64,000 nucleotides of DNA from Thiomicrorhabdus sp. (GCF_963677875.1 NZ_OY782565.1:422360-486359); one strand, 5' to 3'. Positions 25,044-38,695 are shown, counted from the first letter of the stretch. Made by a program: numbers and translations. Notes: generated by a model not told the origin, from the sequence alone.

Positions 25044-27188
25044 TTATAAACGTTGAATTTTATCGACGATCGGAATTCGTTTCAGGATACGCATCACTCG
25101 TGCCAGATGAATGCGGTCGGTGACGTTGATCACGAAATTCATTAAGCTGTAAGTTTCGTCTTTGTCTTCAGAGCGCACCCGCTCGATGTCGGTCTGGGTT
25201 TTGGCGATTTCGTTGGCGATGGTTGCCAGGCTGCCGCGCTGGTTTTTCACTTCCAGCTGAATTTCCGCAAGGAAGTTGCCTTCGACGTCATCTGCCCAAT
25301 GGACTTCAAGGCATTTTTCCGGCTGATTTTTGATGTTTTTGACGTTGCTACAGTTGTCCCGGTGAATGACCAGACCTTTTTCAGTGCTGATGAAACCGAC
25401 AATTTCATCTCCCGGAATCGGGTGACAGCAGTTGGCGAAATGTACAGCCATCCCTTCGGTTCCGGAGATTGGCAGAGGGATGTCCTGAGTGGTCGGCTGT
25501 TCGCTGGTTACCTGATCTTCACTGCCGAGAACAACGTCGTGAATCTGTTTGGCGACCAGAGGTGCCATGCGCTTGCCGTTACCGAGTTCTTCCAGTAACT
25601 GGTTCCACTCTTCCAGTTTGAAGATATGAATCAGATCGAGGCGAATTTCTTCGGTTAATCCTTCGTATGCCATATTGAATTTACGTAAGGATTTGATCAG
25701 CATTCGCGAACCGAGTTTGATGGCGTCTCCGCTCTGCTGATTTTTCATAAAATGACGAATCTGAGTGCGTGCCTTGGCGGTTTTGACAAAATTCAGCCAG
25801 GCCGGGTTCGGCTGCGGATTTTTACCCTTCAGAATTTCAATGGTTTCGCCGCTGTCGAGCGGAGTCCGTAGCGGAACCAGTTTCTTGTCGATGCGGCAAC
25901 CCACGGTCGCATGGCCGATATTGGTGTGAACCGCATAGGCGAAATCGACCGGTGTTGCGCCTTTCGGCAGGGTGATGATGTCGCCTTTCGGAGTGAAGAC
26001 GTAAATAATGTCCGGGAACAGATCGATTTTGACGTTCTCCAGAAAGTCCAGAGAGTTCCCGGCGCTCTGCTGGATTTCCAGCAGGTTTTTCACCCATTCC
26101 TGTGCGCGCAGATCCACGTGTGACGGAGAGGTTTCGTTTTCTTCATCGGTCTGTTTGTACTGCCAGTGTGCGGCAATGCCGTGTTCGGACACTTCGTGCA
26201 TGACTTCGGTACGGATCTGCACTTCCAAATGGACGCCGTGCGGGCCACGCAAGGTGGTATGCAGCGACTGGTAACCATTGGATTTCGGAATGGCGATATA
26301 GTCTTTAAAACGTTTGGGAAGCGGTTTGTACAGCGAATGCACTGCGCCGAGTGCGCGGTAGCATTCATCGGCGGTTTCGACAATCAGGCGCACGGCGAAG
26401 ATGTCGCGGATTTCTTTGAACTTCTGGCGTTTGGTGCGCATTTTCTTGTACAGGCTGTACAGGTGCTTTTCTCGACCGATCGCCTTACCGGAAATGTGTT
26501 CCTGATTGAGGCGGTTTTGAATAGTTTCGGTGATCTGTTCGATGATTTCATTGCGATTGCCGCGGGCTTCGCGCACCGCGTTTTCCAGGGCGGCGAATCG
26601 AAACGGGTGCATGGCTTTGAAGCCGAGGTCTTCCAGCTCGATGCGCACGGAATTAATTCCCAGGCGACCGGCGATCGGAGCATAGATGTCGAGCGTTTCG
26701 CGGGCAATCCGGCGTTGTTTGTCGGGTCGCATGACGCCGAGGGTTCGCATGTTGTGCAGACGGTCGGCAAGCTTGATCAGAATCACGCGGATGTCGCGCG
26801 ACATTGCGAGAACCATTTTTCGGAAGCTTTCCGCCTGAGCAACTTGGGGGTCGTCGAATTCCAGTTTTCCGAGCTTGGTGACGCCATCGACAATTTCGGC
26901 AACATTTTCGCCGAAGCGTTCAATGATGTCGTCTTTGCTGTAAGGGGTGTCTTCGACCACATCGTGAAGCAACGCGGCGATCAGACTTTCTTGGTCGAGT
27001 TGAATTTCAGCAAGAATTTCCGCCACCGCAACCGGGTGCCAGATGTAATCTCCGCCAGCTTTACGCTTTTGTCCTTCATGGGCAAGAGCGCCGAACTCGA
27101 AGGCGGATTTGATGTTTTCAACTTTTTCGGGGCTGAGGTATAGAGAGGCTTTCTGAAGAAGTCCGTCTATCGAGTTCGGTGTCGGCAT
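25044..27188 (-). CDS. spoT: Bifunctional (p)ppGpp synthetase/hydrolase SpoT
   Basis: The 714-residue RSH enzyme of the stringent response has an HD hydrolase domain ([10 protein letters not shown], then RLHNMRTLG), a synthetase domain ([20 protein letters not shown]), a TGS domain ([20 protein letters not shown]) and a C-terminal ACT domain. The HD residues are intact, so hydrolase activity is expected. It lies 21 bases after rpoZ in the same direction, the classical rpoZ-spoT pair, and precedes ridA. It senses starvation and sets ppGpp levels. Confidence 0.96.
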   Translation of the reverse strand: MPTPNSIDGLLQKASLYLSPEKVENIKSAFEFGALAHEGQKRKAGGDYIWHPVAVAEILAEIQLDQESLIAALLHDVVEDTPYSKDDIIERFGENVAEIVDGVTKLGKLEFDDPQVAQAESFRKMVLAMSRDIRVILIKLADRLHNMRTLGVMRPDKQRRIARETLDIYAPIAGRLGINSVRIELEDLGFKAMHPFRFAALENAVREARGNRNEIIEQITETIQNRLNQEHISGKAIGREKHLYSLYKKMRTKRQKFKEIRDIFAVRLIVETADECYRALGAVHSLYKPLPKRFKDYIAIPKSNGYQSLHTTLRGPHGVHLEVQIRTEVMHEVSEHGIAAHWQYKQTDEENETSPSHVDLRAQEWVKNLLEIQQSAGNSLDFLENVKIDLFPDIIYVFTPKGDIITLPKGATPVDFAYAVHTNIGHATVGCRIDKKLVPLRTPLDSGETIEILKGKNPQPNPAWLNFVKTAKARTQIRHFMKNQQSGDAIKLGSRMLIKSLRKFNMAYEGLTEEIRLDLIHIFKLEEWNQLLEELGNGKRMAPLVAKQIHDVVLGSEDQVTSEQPTTQDIPLPISGTEGMAVHFANCCHPIPGDEIVGFISTEKGLVIHRDNCSNVKNIKNQPEKCLEVHWADDVEGNFLAEIQLEVKNQRGSLATIANEIAKTQTDIERVRSEDKDETYSLMNFVINVTDRIHLARVMRILKRIPIVDKIQRL

Positions 27189-27209
27189 AGAGTCGAGAAG
27201 GTCTCCGGA

Positions 27210-27434
27210 TTAGCTGAAAAACGGAGGGGTGTCAGGATCGTCCATAACGACTTTTCCGTCGATGGTGTTTTCGGCCAATTCGCGCAGAGCCATGACGGTT
27301 GGTTTGTCTTTATCCCATTCCAGGGTTGGTTCTGCACCATTGGCTAATTGACGGGCGCGTTTTGCGCTCAGGATGACCAATTCGAATCGGTTTTCTACTT
27401 GAGTTAAGCAGTCTTCAACTGTTACACGAGCCAT
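27210..27434 (-). CDS. rpoZ: RNA polymerase omega subunit
   Basis: The 74-residue omega subunit begins [20 protein letters not shown] and contains the SAKRARQL and [10 protein letters not shown] segments conserved in RpoZ. It assists assembly of RNA polymerase around beta-prime and contributes to ppGpp binding, in keeping with its position just upstream of spoT. The upstream 152-base spacer before waaA probably holds its promoter; no clear hexamers were identified. It is separated here from gmk, its usual upstream neighbour. Confidence 0.95.
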   Translation of the reverse strand: MARVTVEDCLTQVENRFELVILSAKRARQLANGAEPTLEWDKDKPTVMALRELAENTIDGKVVMDDPDTPPFFS

Positions 27435-27586
27435 GTTTTATGTCCCATAAAATTTAGAGTAAACGAGTATTTTACGAAAAACGGCTTTAAAAAGAAATGC
27501 CTTAAGTTTCTGAATATCGGTATTTTTTATGTTTTCCGGCGGATTTTTGGATCTTTTCTTTCATCAGTCGCCGCAGATGTCGGGGT

Positions 27587-28846
27587 TTACCGTCCCAGAG
27601 CTTGTTCTTCGAGAATCTGCACATAGGCTTCGAAAGTATGTGTCTGACTTAGCATAGCGCGATTGGCTCCATATTCAAGCGCTGATTTCTGCTCGGCATT
27701 CTGTAGCAGTTCGGTTAAATGTTGGCCCAGCAGGGGGTAATCGCACTGTATCAGGCCGTTATTCGCTTTCAGAAGTGCGGTTTCTTCCACGAAGTCGGAC
27801 ATGTCCGGCCCAGTGATGATCGCTTTGCCGTAGGCGGCAGGTTCCAGAATGTTGTGCCCGCCTTTTGCAACAAAGCTTCCTCCCATAATAACAATCTCGG
27901 CATGTTCGAACAACGCCAGCAAATAGCCGAAACGATCATCGAGCCAGATGCGGGTGTCGTTTTCGAGCCGTTGCTGTTTGCTGGCAACGGCAAATTTCAC
28001 TTGCAGTGCCTGAAGTTGTTGCTGAATGGCTTCGCTTCGCTTAGGGTGACGTGGCACGATGACCAGCAGTTCCGGACGTCGCAATTGCAGCCAGAGTTCG
28101 CTGATCCGGCGTTCTTCATCTTCGTGCGTTGATGCAGCGAGTACATAGGGACGCGATAGAGGGGAAGGGAAGTGTTTGAGTTGCTGAGGTTGGCCGAATT
28201 TGATATTGCCAAGCGGGATCACTTTCTCTGCAGGAGCGCCAAGCTGGATGAAATGTCGCGCTTCTTCTTCGGAGCGTGCCAGAACTTGCGTTATCTGGGA
28301 GAGGCTGTTGCGGTAGAGACGTTTTAACCAGAAAGGTGCCTTGAGGGTTTTGGCCGACAGGCGTCCGTTCAAGATGCGAATCGGAATATGATTGCGGGTG
28401 CTGATCGAGTAAAGGTTTGGCCAGATTTCGGTTTCCATAATCCACAGCTCCCGGGGGCGGAAGTGCGTAATGAAACGTTTTACCGCACCAAGCCAGTCGA
28501 ACGGGCAATAGCAGTGATGCAGGGCGTGATTTATCGCCTCATCTTTGGCCAGGGTCTGCTGGAAAAACTGATAACCGTTGCGGGTGTTGGTGGTGAGGAT
28601 AAAGCGTAATGTCGGGCGCTCAGTCAATAATGCCTGCATCAGGCCTTCTGCTGCTTTGAGTTCACCGACCGAGGCACAATGTATCCAGATGCGGTCACTG
28701 TGCGGCAGTTCTTTGTCCAGTTCCGGGTAACCGTAGCCGCAGCGCTGCTTGAAAAAACGCGTTTCACGCGGCGCTTTCCGAGTCTGATTGCGCAAGACGA
28801 AAAGAATCAGAGGAGAAAGGATGTACAGTGCCAGGTTATAGAACAT
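27587..28846 (-). CDS. waaA: Kdo transferase WaaA (KdtA)
   Basis: The 419-residue GT30 glycosyltransferase adds Kdo residues from CMP-Kdo to lipid IVA at the inner face of the cytoplasmic membrane. An N-terminal membrane anchor (LALYILSPLILFVL) is followed by WIHCASVGELKAAEGLMQAL, and the C-terminal half holds GGSFVAKGGHNILEPAAYG. It lies 18 bases downstream of kdsB in the same direction. With the kdnAB genes nearby, its donor may be CMP-8-amino-Kdo as well as CMP-Kdo. Confidence 0.94.
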   Translation of the reverse strand: MFYNLALYILSPLILFVLRNQTRKAPRETRFFKQRCGYGYPELDKELPHSDRIWIHCASVGELKAAEGLMQALLTERPTLRFILTTNTRNGYQFFQQTLAKDEAINHALHHCYCPFDWLGAVKRFITHFRPRELWIMETEIWPNLYSISTRNHIPIRILNGRLSAKTLKAPFWLKRLYRNSLSQITQVLARSEEEARHFIQLGAPAEKVIPLGNIKFGQPQQLKHFPSPLSRPYVLAASTHEDEERRISELWLQLRRPELLVIVPRHPKRSEAIQQQLQALQVKFAVASKQQRLENDTRIWLDDRFGYLLALFEHAEIVIMGGSFVAKGGHNILEPAAYGKAIITGPDMSDFVEETALLKANNGLIQCDYPLLGQHLTELLQNAEQKSALEYGANRAMLSQTHTFEAYVQILEEQALGR

Positions 28847-28864
28847 TCCGGTTCCTTTTTCCGC

Positions 28865-29611
28865 TTAATGCCCTGCTTGCAAAAGCGCTTCCATAATGGC
28901 GATATCGCCCGGCAGATCGACTTCCGGAGAGTCCCATTTGCTTTCCACCACTCTGATCTTGTGGCCGTATTCCAGCGCGCGCAACTGCTCGAGTTTTTCA
29001 ATGTCTTCAAGTCGCCCCATCGGTAGAGCGTTGAAGGTGTCGACAAAGCGTTTGGTATAGGCATAAACGCCGAGATGTTTAAAGCTGTCGTGATCCCAGT
29101 AATCGCGGCCGTGGGGAATGGTCGCTCTGGAAAAATACAGTGCAAACCCTGTGACGTCGGTGACCAGTTTGACGTCTTTCGGGTTGGTAATTTCCGCTTC
29201 GTTGACGATTTTGAACGACAAGGTACTCATTTCGAAGGAACCGTCGTAGTCGTCTGCCAGAAACGGCGCGATGACATCTTCAATCGATTCGTGGTGAACC
29301 AGCGGTTGGTCTCCCTGAACGTTGACGATCAGATCGTTATCCTGAAGCCCGAGCGCGTTGGCGGCGGCGGCGATGCGATCGGTTCCCGAAGCGGCTTCCA
29401 CTGGTGTCATAACCACTTTACCGCCGAAACCTTCCACCACTTCGCGGATACGGTCGTCGTCGGTTGCGACATACACGCCTGCCAGTCCTTGAGCTTTGGC
29501 GATGCGTTCATACACGTGCTGCACCATCGGCTTGCCATCAATCAGTTTCAACGGCTTGCCCGGCAAACGTGAAGAACCGTAACGAGCGGGAATAAAAACG
29601 TAGGTATTCAT
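28865..29611 (-). CDS. kdsB: CMP-Kdo synthetase KdsB
   Basis: The 248-residue cytidylyltransferase activates Kdo (or 8-amino-Kdo) with CTP. N-terminal [14 protein letters not shown] is the nucleotide-binding motif, and [24 protein letters not shown] and a terminal [17 protein letters not shown] are typical. KdsB proteins encoded beside kdnAB prefer 8-amino-Kdo in the characterised Shewanella pathway. Its context, between kdnB and waaA, fits that role. Confidence 0.95.
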   Translation of the reverse strand: MNTYVFIPARYGSSRLPGKPLKLIDGKPMVQHVYERIAKAQGLAGVYVATDDDRIREVVEGFGGKVVMTPVEAASGTDRIAAAANALGLQDNDLIVNVQGDQPLVHHESIEDVIAPFLADDYDGSFEMSTLSFKIVNEAEITNPKDVKLVTDVTGFALYFSRATIPHGRDYWDHDSFKHLGVYAYTKRFVDTFNALPMGRLEDIEKLEQLRALEYGHKIRVVESKWDSPEVDLPGDIAIMEALLQAGH

Positions 29612-29765
29612 AGTGCTATCTTGGGCTTTAAATAATTGTATAGGGATCGGGAGCGTATTTTAGCCGTTGATTTTCTGAGGTTTGGCTCGGCGCTGGTAAG
29701 GAAATTGCTATTCTCCAATGACTGAATCAACAACAACGCCGGAACCAAAAAGCAAGGCTTAAAAT

Positions 29766-30854
<1,089 letters not shown>

Positions 30855-30907
30855 TTATTTTTAAGCTGCGGCCAGAGGTTTTTCGTTTTTTCGCCGCAAG
30901 GCTGTTT

Positions 30908-32116
<1,209 letters not shown>

Positions 32117-32137
32117 CTATGTGTTGTGGCAAAGGGA

Positions 32138-32884
<747 letters not shown>

Positions 32885-33029
32885 TTACCCGAGCGGGCCC
32901 GAAAGTGGAATTTTCGGGCTTTGAGCATTGAAATCAGGCGCTTGAAGGCGCTTGGTGCAAGGCAATTTTTTTGGTGTGCCGAAAGCATCTTAAAGGTGAC
33001 AAAATGGATAAAACCATTAGAATGCTCTT

Positions 33030-33554
33030 ATGCATAAAGAAAGTATATTTTTAATCGGTCCTATGGGGGCTGGAAAGTCGACAGTTGGTAAGGCGCTGGC
33101 GGATCGTCTGCGTTATCAGTTTGTCGATAGTGATCATGTTATTGAAGCGCGCACCGGCGCAACGATTCCAATGATTTTTGATATTGAAGGTGAACAAGGG
33201 TTTCGTAATCGGGAAGAAGCGGTGATCGATGAGCTGACCGAGAAAAAATGCACTGTGCTGGCAACTGGCGGCGGGGTGGTCGAGCGTGAGCTGAATCGCC
33301 AGCATCTGGGATCGCGCGGCTTTGTTGTTTATTTGAAATCGCCGGTTGATTCGCTGATTCAGCGTACAAAGCACGATCGTAATCGCCCTTTGCTGCAGGC
33401 GGAAGACCCGCAAAAGGTTTTAAGTGAATTGATGGAACGCCGAGAGCCGTGGTATCAAGCGCTGGCGGATATGGTTATTGAGACGCAGCAAATGCCGGTA
33501 CACCGAGTCGTAAAAAAAATTATTGACCGCCTTGAGCGCGAAAAAATCGTTTAA
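33030..33554 (+). CDS. aroK: Shikimate kinase
   Basis: The 174-residue kinase catalyses ATP-dependent phosphorylation of shikimate in aromatic amino acid synthesis. P-loop [14 protein letters not shown], the shikimate-binding [21 protein letters not shown] and the ATGGGVV loop are all present. It is followed 17 bases later by aroB, the standard pair. The ribosome site is weak. Confidence 0.95.
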   Translation: MHKESIFLIGPMGAGKSTVGKALADRLRYQFVDSDHVIEARTGATIPMIFDIEGEQGFRNREEAVIDELTEKKCTVLATGGGVVERELNRQHLGSRGFVVYLKSPVDSLIQRTKHDRNRPLLQAEDPQKVLSELMERREPWYQALADMVIETQQMPVHRVVKKIIDRLEREKIV

Positions 33555-33571
33555 CTGAGAGAGTTTGGATT

Positions 33572-34657
33572 GTGAAAACATTGCATGTGGAATTGGGGGA
33601 TCGCAGTTATCCTATTTTTATCGGTCAAGGACTTTTGGCCAAGCCGGAACTGCTGGCACCCTATGTGAAAGGACGCCAGGTTCTGATTGTCACCAATACC
33701 ACCGTTGCACCGCTTTATCTGCAACAGTGCAAAGCAGCTTTTGCAGGCTTTGAGGTTCATGCGGTTGTTTTGCCCGACGGGGAGCAATATAAAAATCTGG
33801 ATGTTTTGAATCAGGTTTTTGATGAATTGATCGACCGGAAATTCGACCGCAGTTGTACCTTGGTTGCGCTTGGAGGTGGAGTGATCGGTGACATGACCGG
33901 TTTCGCGGCCGCTGCCTTTCAGCGTGGCGTGAATTTCATTCAGATTCCGACGACTTTATTGGCGCAAGTCGATTCTTCGGTCGGAGGAAAAACCGGCGTT
34001 AATCACCCTCGCGGCAAGAATATGATTGGTGCTTTTCATCAGCCGCAATGCGTGCTGATCGATACCGATACATTGAATACTCTGGAAGATCGCGAACTTT
34101 CCGCCGGCTTGGCGGAAGTGATCAAGTACGGTCTGATTGTTGACCTGCCGTTTTTCGAGTGGCTGGAAACGCATATTGAAGGTCTTTTGCAGCGTGATCC
34201 GCAAATTTTGTCCGAAGCAATCGAACGTTCGTGCCAGAACAAAGCCGATATTGTTGCCAAGGATGAAAAAGAAGCCGGTCTGCGGGCGCTTTTCAATTTA
34301 GGACATACGTTTGGTCATGCCATCGAGGCCGGTATGGGCTACGGAAATTGGCTGCACGGTGAAGGCGTCAGTGCGGGAAGCATGCAGGCGGTGTATATGT
34401 CGAAATTGCTTGGTCACTTGAAAGATGCGGATCAAGAGCGGATTGCCGCTCTGTTTGAGCGCGCCAGGTTACCGGTTTTGCCGCCTTCGGTCGAAGAAAT
34501 GGATAACGAAAAATATCTGGATCTGATGGCGGGAGACAAAAAAGTTCAGGCCGGGAAAATCCGTCTGGTTCTGTTAAAAACCATTGGTGAGGCCTATGTT
34601 ACCGGTGATTATCCTCCGGAGCTGTTGGATCGCACTTTGACGGAGTGGCGTCCCTAG
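33572..34657 (+). CDS. aroB: 3-dehydroquinate synthase
   Basis: The 361-residue NAD- and metal-dependent enzyme converts DAHP to 3-dehydroquinate. [47 protein letters not shown] and the metal-site segment [11 protein letters not shown] are conserved. It starts with GTG at 33572, preceded by GAGAGAG. It forms an operon with aroK. Confidence 0.96.
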   Translation: MKTLHVELGDRSYPIFIGQGLLAKPELLAPYVKGRQVLIVTNTTVAPLYLQQCKAAFAGFEVHAVVLPDGEQYKNLDVLNQVFDELIDRKFDRSCTLVALGGGVIGDMTGFAAAAFQRGVNFIQIPTTLLAQVDSSVGGKTGVNHPRGKNMIGAFHQPQCVLIDTDTLNTLEDRELSAGLAEVIKYGLIVDLPFFEWLETHIEGLLQRDPQILSEAIERSCQNKADIVAKDEKEAGLRALFNLGHTFGHAIEAGMGYGNWLHGEGVSAGSMQAVYMSKLLGHLKDADQERIAALFERARLPVLPPSVEEMDNEKYLDLMAGDKKVQAGKIRLVLLKTIGEAYVTGDYPPELLDRTLTEWRP

Positions 34658-34693
34658 CCGGGGCGAGGTTCCGCAGCGAAAAGGAGAGGAAGT

Positions 34694-35611
34694 ATGACGA
34701 TCGGTAACTTTGATGTTGAAGGCGTGCGCTTCTTGAAGCGTGGCGACTTAACGTTGATCGAAATCGATAATGCGTTCGCTAAGGCTCTTGTAACGCCGTT
34801 TGGAGCTTCGGTTTTGAGTTATTGTCCGAAAGAGGCCGGTGGAACGCTCTCGGAAGATATTCTTTGGATTAGTCCACAAGCGGTTTACGACGGTAAAGCA
34901 GCCATTCGCGGCGGCATTCCGGTGTGCTGGCCCTGGTTTGGCGGTTACAGAGAAGATTTTCACTCTCAAGTGGATACCGAACGGCCGCCGAACCACGGTT
35001 TTGTCCGCAAAATGTGGTGGAAGACCGAGTCGATTAAGCAATTGGGCAATGGGGCTACCGAGCTTCGTTTTTGTTTGGATTCCAGTCCGGAAACCCGTTG
35101 TATCTGGCCGCACAGCTTTCATCTTGAATTGAAAATCGTCATAGGTTCGGCACTGAGTCTGACTTTGAGTACCACGAATCCGAATGAATATGATTTGGCG
35201 ATTACTGAGGCATTACACACTTATTTTGCGGTTGCAGACAGTCGGCAACTTGAAATTGACGGCCTGCAGAAAGCTATTTGCATCGATACGCTCGATGATG
35301 ATCGCCGCAGCGTTCAACAAGACAAGCTTATACCTCCCGAATCGCTTGACCGTGTGTATTTGAATGTTGAAGGCGATATTTCGATAAGGTCATTGCCGCA
35401 AGGGCAAACGGTTCTTTTGGAGACCGAGCGTGCCCAGTCTTGCGTAGTATGGAATCCGGGGCCGGAAATTGTGAAGGGGTTTGCCGATATCGATCATGCC
35501 GGGTGGACGAATTTTATCTGCGTTGAAACCGGCAATGTCTGGAATAATCGGGTGAGCATTGAAAGCGGACAAACCCACCGGAGCAGTTTGATTGTTTCAC
35601 GTGAAAACTGA
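34694..35611 (+). CDS. D-hexose-6-phosphate mutarotase (YeaD-like)
   Basis: A 305-residue GalM-fold epimerase of the glucose-6-phosphate 1-epimerase group. Segments AIRGGIPVCWPWFGG, NHGFVRKMWWK and EALHTYFAVAD, with the catalytic His and Glu regions, are typical. It interconverts alpha and beta anomers of hexose-6-phosphates. AAGGAGAGG lies upstream of the ATG. A near-parS palindrome overlaps its last codons. It may be co-transcribed with aroKB (36-base gap). Confidence 0.9.
   Translation: MTIGNFDVEGVRFLKRGDLTLIEIDNAFAKALVTPFGASVLSYCPKEAGGTLSEDILWISPQAVYDGKAAIRGGIPVCWPWFGGYREDFHSQVDTERPPNHGFVRKMWWKTESIKQLGNGATELRFCLDSSPETRCIWPHSFHLELKIVIGSALSLTLSTTNPNEYDLAITEALHTYFAVADSRQLEIDGLQKAICIDTLDDDRRSVQQDKLIPPESLDRVYLNVEGDISIRSLPQGQTVLLETERAQSCVVWNPGPEIVKGFADIDHAGWTNFICVETGNVWNNRVSIESGQTHRSSLIVSREN
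35593..35608. other. parS-like ParB-binding palindrome
   Basis: TGTTTCACGTGAAAAC contains the 12-base core TTTCACGTGAAA and differs from the chromosomal parS consensus only in the last two bases. It overlaps the 3' end of the mutarotase gene. It is the second such site in the window (see 8849-8864). Confidence 0.6.
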
Positions 35612-35845
35612 TACTGATCCGTTTCCTTACTTTTTTCAGGAGTGTTTCCATCTCTGAAATTACCCTAAATTTAACGCTAATCAAAGATAAATTCCAGTAA
35701 AAAATGCGGTTTTCTTGAGCTTTTTATTTCAACGCATTTTTTTACAAAAATCGTTGATTTTACGGTTGTTTTTTAAGAATGGGTGTTTTAATTTAAAGAC
35801 TCGAAACCGCTTTTTCCATCTTTGTAACTTTTCGGGTAATTTAAA
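35612..35845. other. AT-rich intergenic spacer
   Basis: 234 bases without a gene. AAAATGCG (35701-35708) and CGCATTTT (35733-35740) could pair across a 24-base loop, followed by T-rich sequence, as a weak terminator of the aro/mutarotase transcript. Nothing else is identified. Confidence 0.35.
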
Positions 35846-36436
35846 ATGAAATCGTCTTTTCCGCTTGGCCAGCGTAGTGTCTATATTCCAAACCTCTGTT
35901 TTATCATTCCATTAAAACCTTTGCGTACCACTCCAAATGTCAGTTTTTTCAGTGTTGAAGGTGTGGTCGACAGTCTCGCAGGTGTTGATCTGGTCTTACA
36001 TGGGCCGGGTGGAAAGAGCCCGCTGATTGAGGGCGACGATACGTGGTACTGGTATATGCATACGGACCAGGAAGATAAATTAGTCGTTCATCAGGGAAAA
36101 CGTCTGGTTGAGCTGTTTTCGCAAGAGCATGGTCGGGTTGAAAAGTTTGAAGTGACGGCGGACGCGATTTATCACGATGGCAAGAAAATTTACGATGGTT
36201 CGGCGATTCTTGGTTGGGATCCGCTGGTTTTCCATCGGGTTCATTCTCCGGAAGGGAGTATTTCGACCAACTATGCTACGCGTATGGAAGGTTTTGATAT
36301 TGATACCAACTTTAATATCTATCGTTTGAACACCGAAACCGGTGAGTACGAAACCGCCCGTCTTGGCGCTCTGGATCAACCGAAATCTGATTCCGAGAAG
36401 TCAGCGGAAACGCATAAAGAACATGCCGCTGCCTGA
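35846..36436 (+). CDS. Conserved hypothetical, cupin-like protein
   Basis: A 196-residue protein rich in beta strands. The central part (WYWYMHTDQEDKLVVHQGKR; GWDPLVFHRVHSPEGSIST) has the His/Glu spacing and strand pattern of cupin-like proteins, and it ends in a GFDIDTNFNIYRLNTETGEY strand followed by a charged tail. There is no signal peptide, although the first ~30 residues are moderately hydrophobic and the true start may lie further in. I cannot name a function. A terminator follows directly. Confidence 0.6.
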   Translation: MKSSFPLGQRSVYIPNLCFIIPLKPLRTTPNVSFFSVEGVVDSLAGVDLVLHGPGGKSPLIEGDDTWYWYMHTDQEDKLVVHQGKRLVELFSQEHGRVEKFEVTADAIYHDGKKIYDGSAILGWDPLVFHRVHSPEGSISTNYATRMEGFDIDTNFNIYRLNTETGEYETARLGALDQPKSDSEKSAETHKEHAAA

Positions 36437-36453
36437 TTTTTGGTATCCGTTTT

Positions 36454-36478
36454 AAAGCCCGCTTTGTATGCGGGCTTT
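36454..36478 (+). terminator. Rho-independent terminator
   Basis: AAAGCCCGC / GCGGGCTTT, a perfect 9-bp stem with a 7-base loop, is followed by TTT. It ends the cupin-like gene and may also serve the convergent DUF1275 gene. Confidence 0.85.
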
Positions 36479-36521
36479 TTTGTGCCTGTTTGATTTTTGC
36501 ACGTAGGCGGAGCGCTGTTTT

Positions 36522-37232
36522 TTAACCGATGTTTTTCTGCGGTGTGCGGTAGTAACTGAAAAGGTAAGCCACTCCGAGAATCAGCATGATTGCCGCTGGG
36601 ATCAGCAGGCTCAGAGCGGGAAATTGCCGGAAGCAGATAATGCCGAGAATACCGCCCAGTACATAGCTGATCATCAGAATAAGCAGAATATTACTGCGCC
36701 AGTTCCATTTACGGCGGTATTTGAAACACAGGGCAAGATGCACACCGATATCCGTGGCATTTCCGGTCATGTGAGTGGTGCGTAATTGCAGCCCCCGATA
36801 GCTGGCGACCAGCGCGTTTTGCAGTCCGCAGGCGATGGCGGTTGTCAGCAAGGTCAGTGACGACATTTTCCAGCTGGCCCAGGCAGAGAGAATCAGCAGC
36901 AAAGCGTTCAGCAGCAAAGCATGCCCGTAGTTGGGGGTTTGCTTGTAAGGTGTGATGCCAATCAACAGACCGGAAAGAAAGGCCCCGAAAACAAAGCCGA
37001 ATAAGATCATGGCTGTTTGCAGTAGCAGGTCATTTTGTTGGTGAAGAAGGTGGTCACTTAAATGTGAAGCAACTCCGGACATTTGGCTGACGGGAATGCC
37101 GAATTCGATCAGCATGGCACTGTTAATGTAACCGGCGATGAGCGACATGATAAAGGCGACACGGTAAATTTTTCCGATGACCCGGTTGCTGGGGCCGGCT
37201 TCGTCGATGGTTTCGCGAATGGGGTAGGGCAT
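36522..37232 (-). CDS. DUF1275 (YoaK-like) membrane protein
   Basis: The 236-residue integral membrane protein has about six hydrophobic segments. VSQMSGVASHLSDHLL, FGFVFGAFLSGLLIG and the THMTGNATDIGVHLA segment near residue 155 are the hallmark of DUF1275. The family has no firmly established function. It appears monocistronic; the 305-base region upstream (37233-37537) holds the rpoH terminator and presumably this gene's promoter. Confidence 0.85.
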   Translation of the reverse strand: MPYPIRETIDEAGPSNRVIGKIYRVAFIMSLIAGYINSAMLIEFGIPVSQMSGVASHLSDHLLHQQNDLLLQTAMILFGFVFGAFLSGLLIGITPYKQTPNYGHALLLNALLLILSAWASWKMSSLTLLTTAIACGLQNALVASYRGLQLRTTHMTGNATDIGVHLALCFKYRRKWNWRSNILLILMISYVLGGILGIICFRQFPALSLLIPAAIMLILGVAYLFSYYRTPQKNIG

Positions 37233-37479
37233 AATTCGAACTGATGTTTCCCTGTAAGGTGAATGTTGATTGTCGAGTCGCTACGGGATGTAAAATATTG
37301 CCGGATTGACACGGGCAGCGGTTTTTCCGAAATTCAGACTGAGATCCGGAATCGGATCCGCCTTGTATAGATTATATGCGAAGAGCGGCTTCTGTTTTAT
37401 ATAATCCGTTCGATGGGATCAGGGCGAAAATCGAGTGTTCGGCTTATCAATGTTAAAGCCGTTTAGGCAAGAAAAAAGT

Positions 37480-37500
37480 AACCCGCGGGGCTCGCGGGTT
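37480..37500 (-). terminator. Rho-independent terminator of rpoH
   Basis: AACCCGCG / CGCGGGTT stem with a 5-base loop; on the minus strand it is followed by ACTTTTTTC. It ends the rpoH transcript. The rest of 37233-37537 shows no gene. Confidence 0.85.
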
Positions 37501-37537
37501 ATGTTTTCGCTGAAGAGTTGACTAAAACCGCGTTGTT

Positions 37538-38413
37538 TTAGGCAATCAGCAGGTTTTTTAGTTTTCCCAAGGCCTGTTTTTCGACCTGGCGAATGCGTTC
37601 CATTGAAACACCATATTCTTCGGAAAGTTCTTTCAAGCCGACTTTTTGTTCACTTAGCCAGCGTTTTTGCAGAATGTCTCGGCTGCGGTCATCCAGCGTT
37701 GCCAGCGCTTCCTGCATACGCTGCATTTGATATTCCGCCTGATTCTGTTGTACCAGCTGAGTTTCCGGATCGGCCTGATCGCTGACGAGTACCGGGAATG
37801 TTGTCTGTTCCTCGTCGTCGTTCGGCGTTTCTACGGAAATATCTTTACCATACAGCCGGGTTTCCATCTCCAGAACATCTTTACGGGTGACGCCCAGTTC
37901 TTCGGCGACTCGGTCGGCTTCTTTGTCACCGAACCATTCCAAAGATTTTTTGCTGCCGCGCAATTTAAAAAACAGTTTGCGTTGCGCTTTGGTTGTCGCG
38001 GTTTTTACAATCCGCCAGTTGCGGATTACGTACTCGTTGATTTCGGCGCGAATCCAGTGGACGGCGAAGGTCATCAGGCGGACGCCTTCTTCCGGGTTGA
38101 AACGTTTGACCGCTTTCATCAGTCCGACGTTACCTTCTTGAATGATATCTCCAAGCGGTAGGCCGTAACCACTGTAGCTGCGGGCTACGGGAACCACATA
38201 ACGCAGTGAAGACAAAATCAACTGGCGGGCGGCTTCCAGATCTTTTTGATAATACAGACGCTCTGCCAATGCACGCTCTTCTTCGGCACTCAACTGGTGA
38301 ATGCTCTGGACGGTGCGCAGATAGGCATCCAGATCGGCTCCCGGAACAAGCTGATGCGAGGCGATTTGAACCGCCGGTAAGGTATTCTTTTGAGTTGTGA
38401 CGATCTTAGACAT
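37538..38413 (-). CDS. rpoH: Heat-shock sigma factor RpoH (sigma-32)
   Basis: The 291-residue sigma-70 family factor has region 2 ([10 protein letters not shown]-like start, [19 protein letters not shown]), the RpoH box QRKLFFKLR that separates it from other sigma factors, and region 4 ([21 protein letters not shown]). It directs transcription of chaperone and protease genes. The start is the ATG at 38413, downstream of a GGAG site; an in-frame ATG-like start at 38428 is less likely. The upstream spacer (38414-38695) has DnaA-box-like repeats. Confidence 0.96.
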   Translation of the reverse strand: MSKIVTTQKNTLPAVQIASHQLVPGADLDAYLRTVQSIHQLSAEEERALAERLYYQKDLEAARQLILSSLRYVVPVARSYSGYGLPLGDIIQEGNVGLMKAVKRFNPEEGVRLMTFAVHWIRAEINEYVIRNWRIVKTATTKAQRKLFFKLRGSKKSLEWFGDKEADRVAEELGVTRKDVLEMETRLYGKDISVETPNDDEEQTTFPVLVSDQADPETQLVQQNQAEYQMQRMQEALATLDDRSRDILQKRWLSEQKVGLKELSEEYGVSMERIRQVEKQALGKLKNLLIA

Positions 38414-38596
38414 TATAAAGACCTCCATAACGCTGTCATTGAATTGCTTAAAAATATAGCAGAATTTTAGCAGTCAATGCAAGGGAGTGCTAAAGGTTTC
38501 ATTGTTTATTCATAATTTAATTCTATCCGCTGAGGATTTTATTAATGATGAAGAGATCATGGCGTTTTTTCGTGGCCGGGAGAAGAAAAAACGGCT

Positions 38597-38635
38597 TGTG
38601 GATAAGTTGGGTATAAGTGGGAAAACTTTGGATAA
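38597..38635. promoter_or_regulatory. DnaA boxes upstream of rpoH
   Basis: TGTGGATAA (38597-38605) is the reverse complement of the perfect DnaA box TTATCCACA. TTTGGATAA (38627-38635) differs by one base, and a third related ATAAGT repeat lies between. They sit ~185-222 bases upstream of the rpoH start in the purT-rpoH spacer. In E. coli, DnaA binds the rpoH promoter region. Confidence 0.55.
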
Positions 38636-38695
38636 GTCGGATTGCCGTCTTGCCTCGCAAGCAGATTGCGATGGACAGGACGGCTGTAGAATGCT

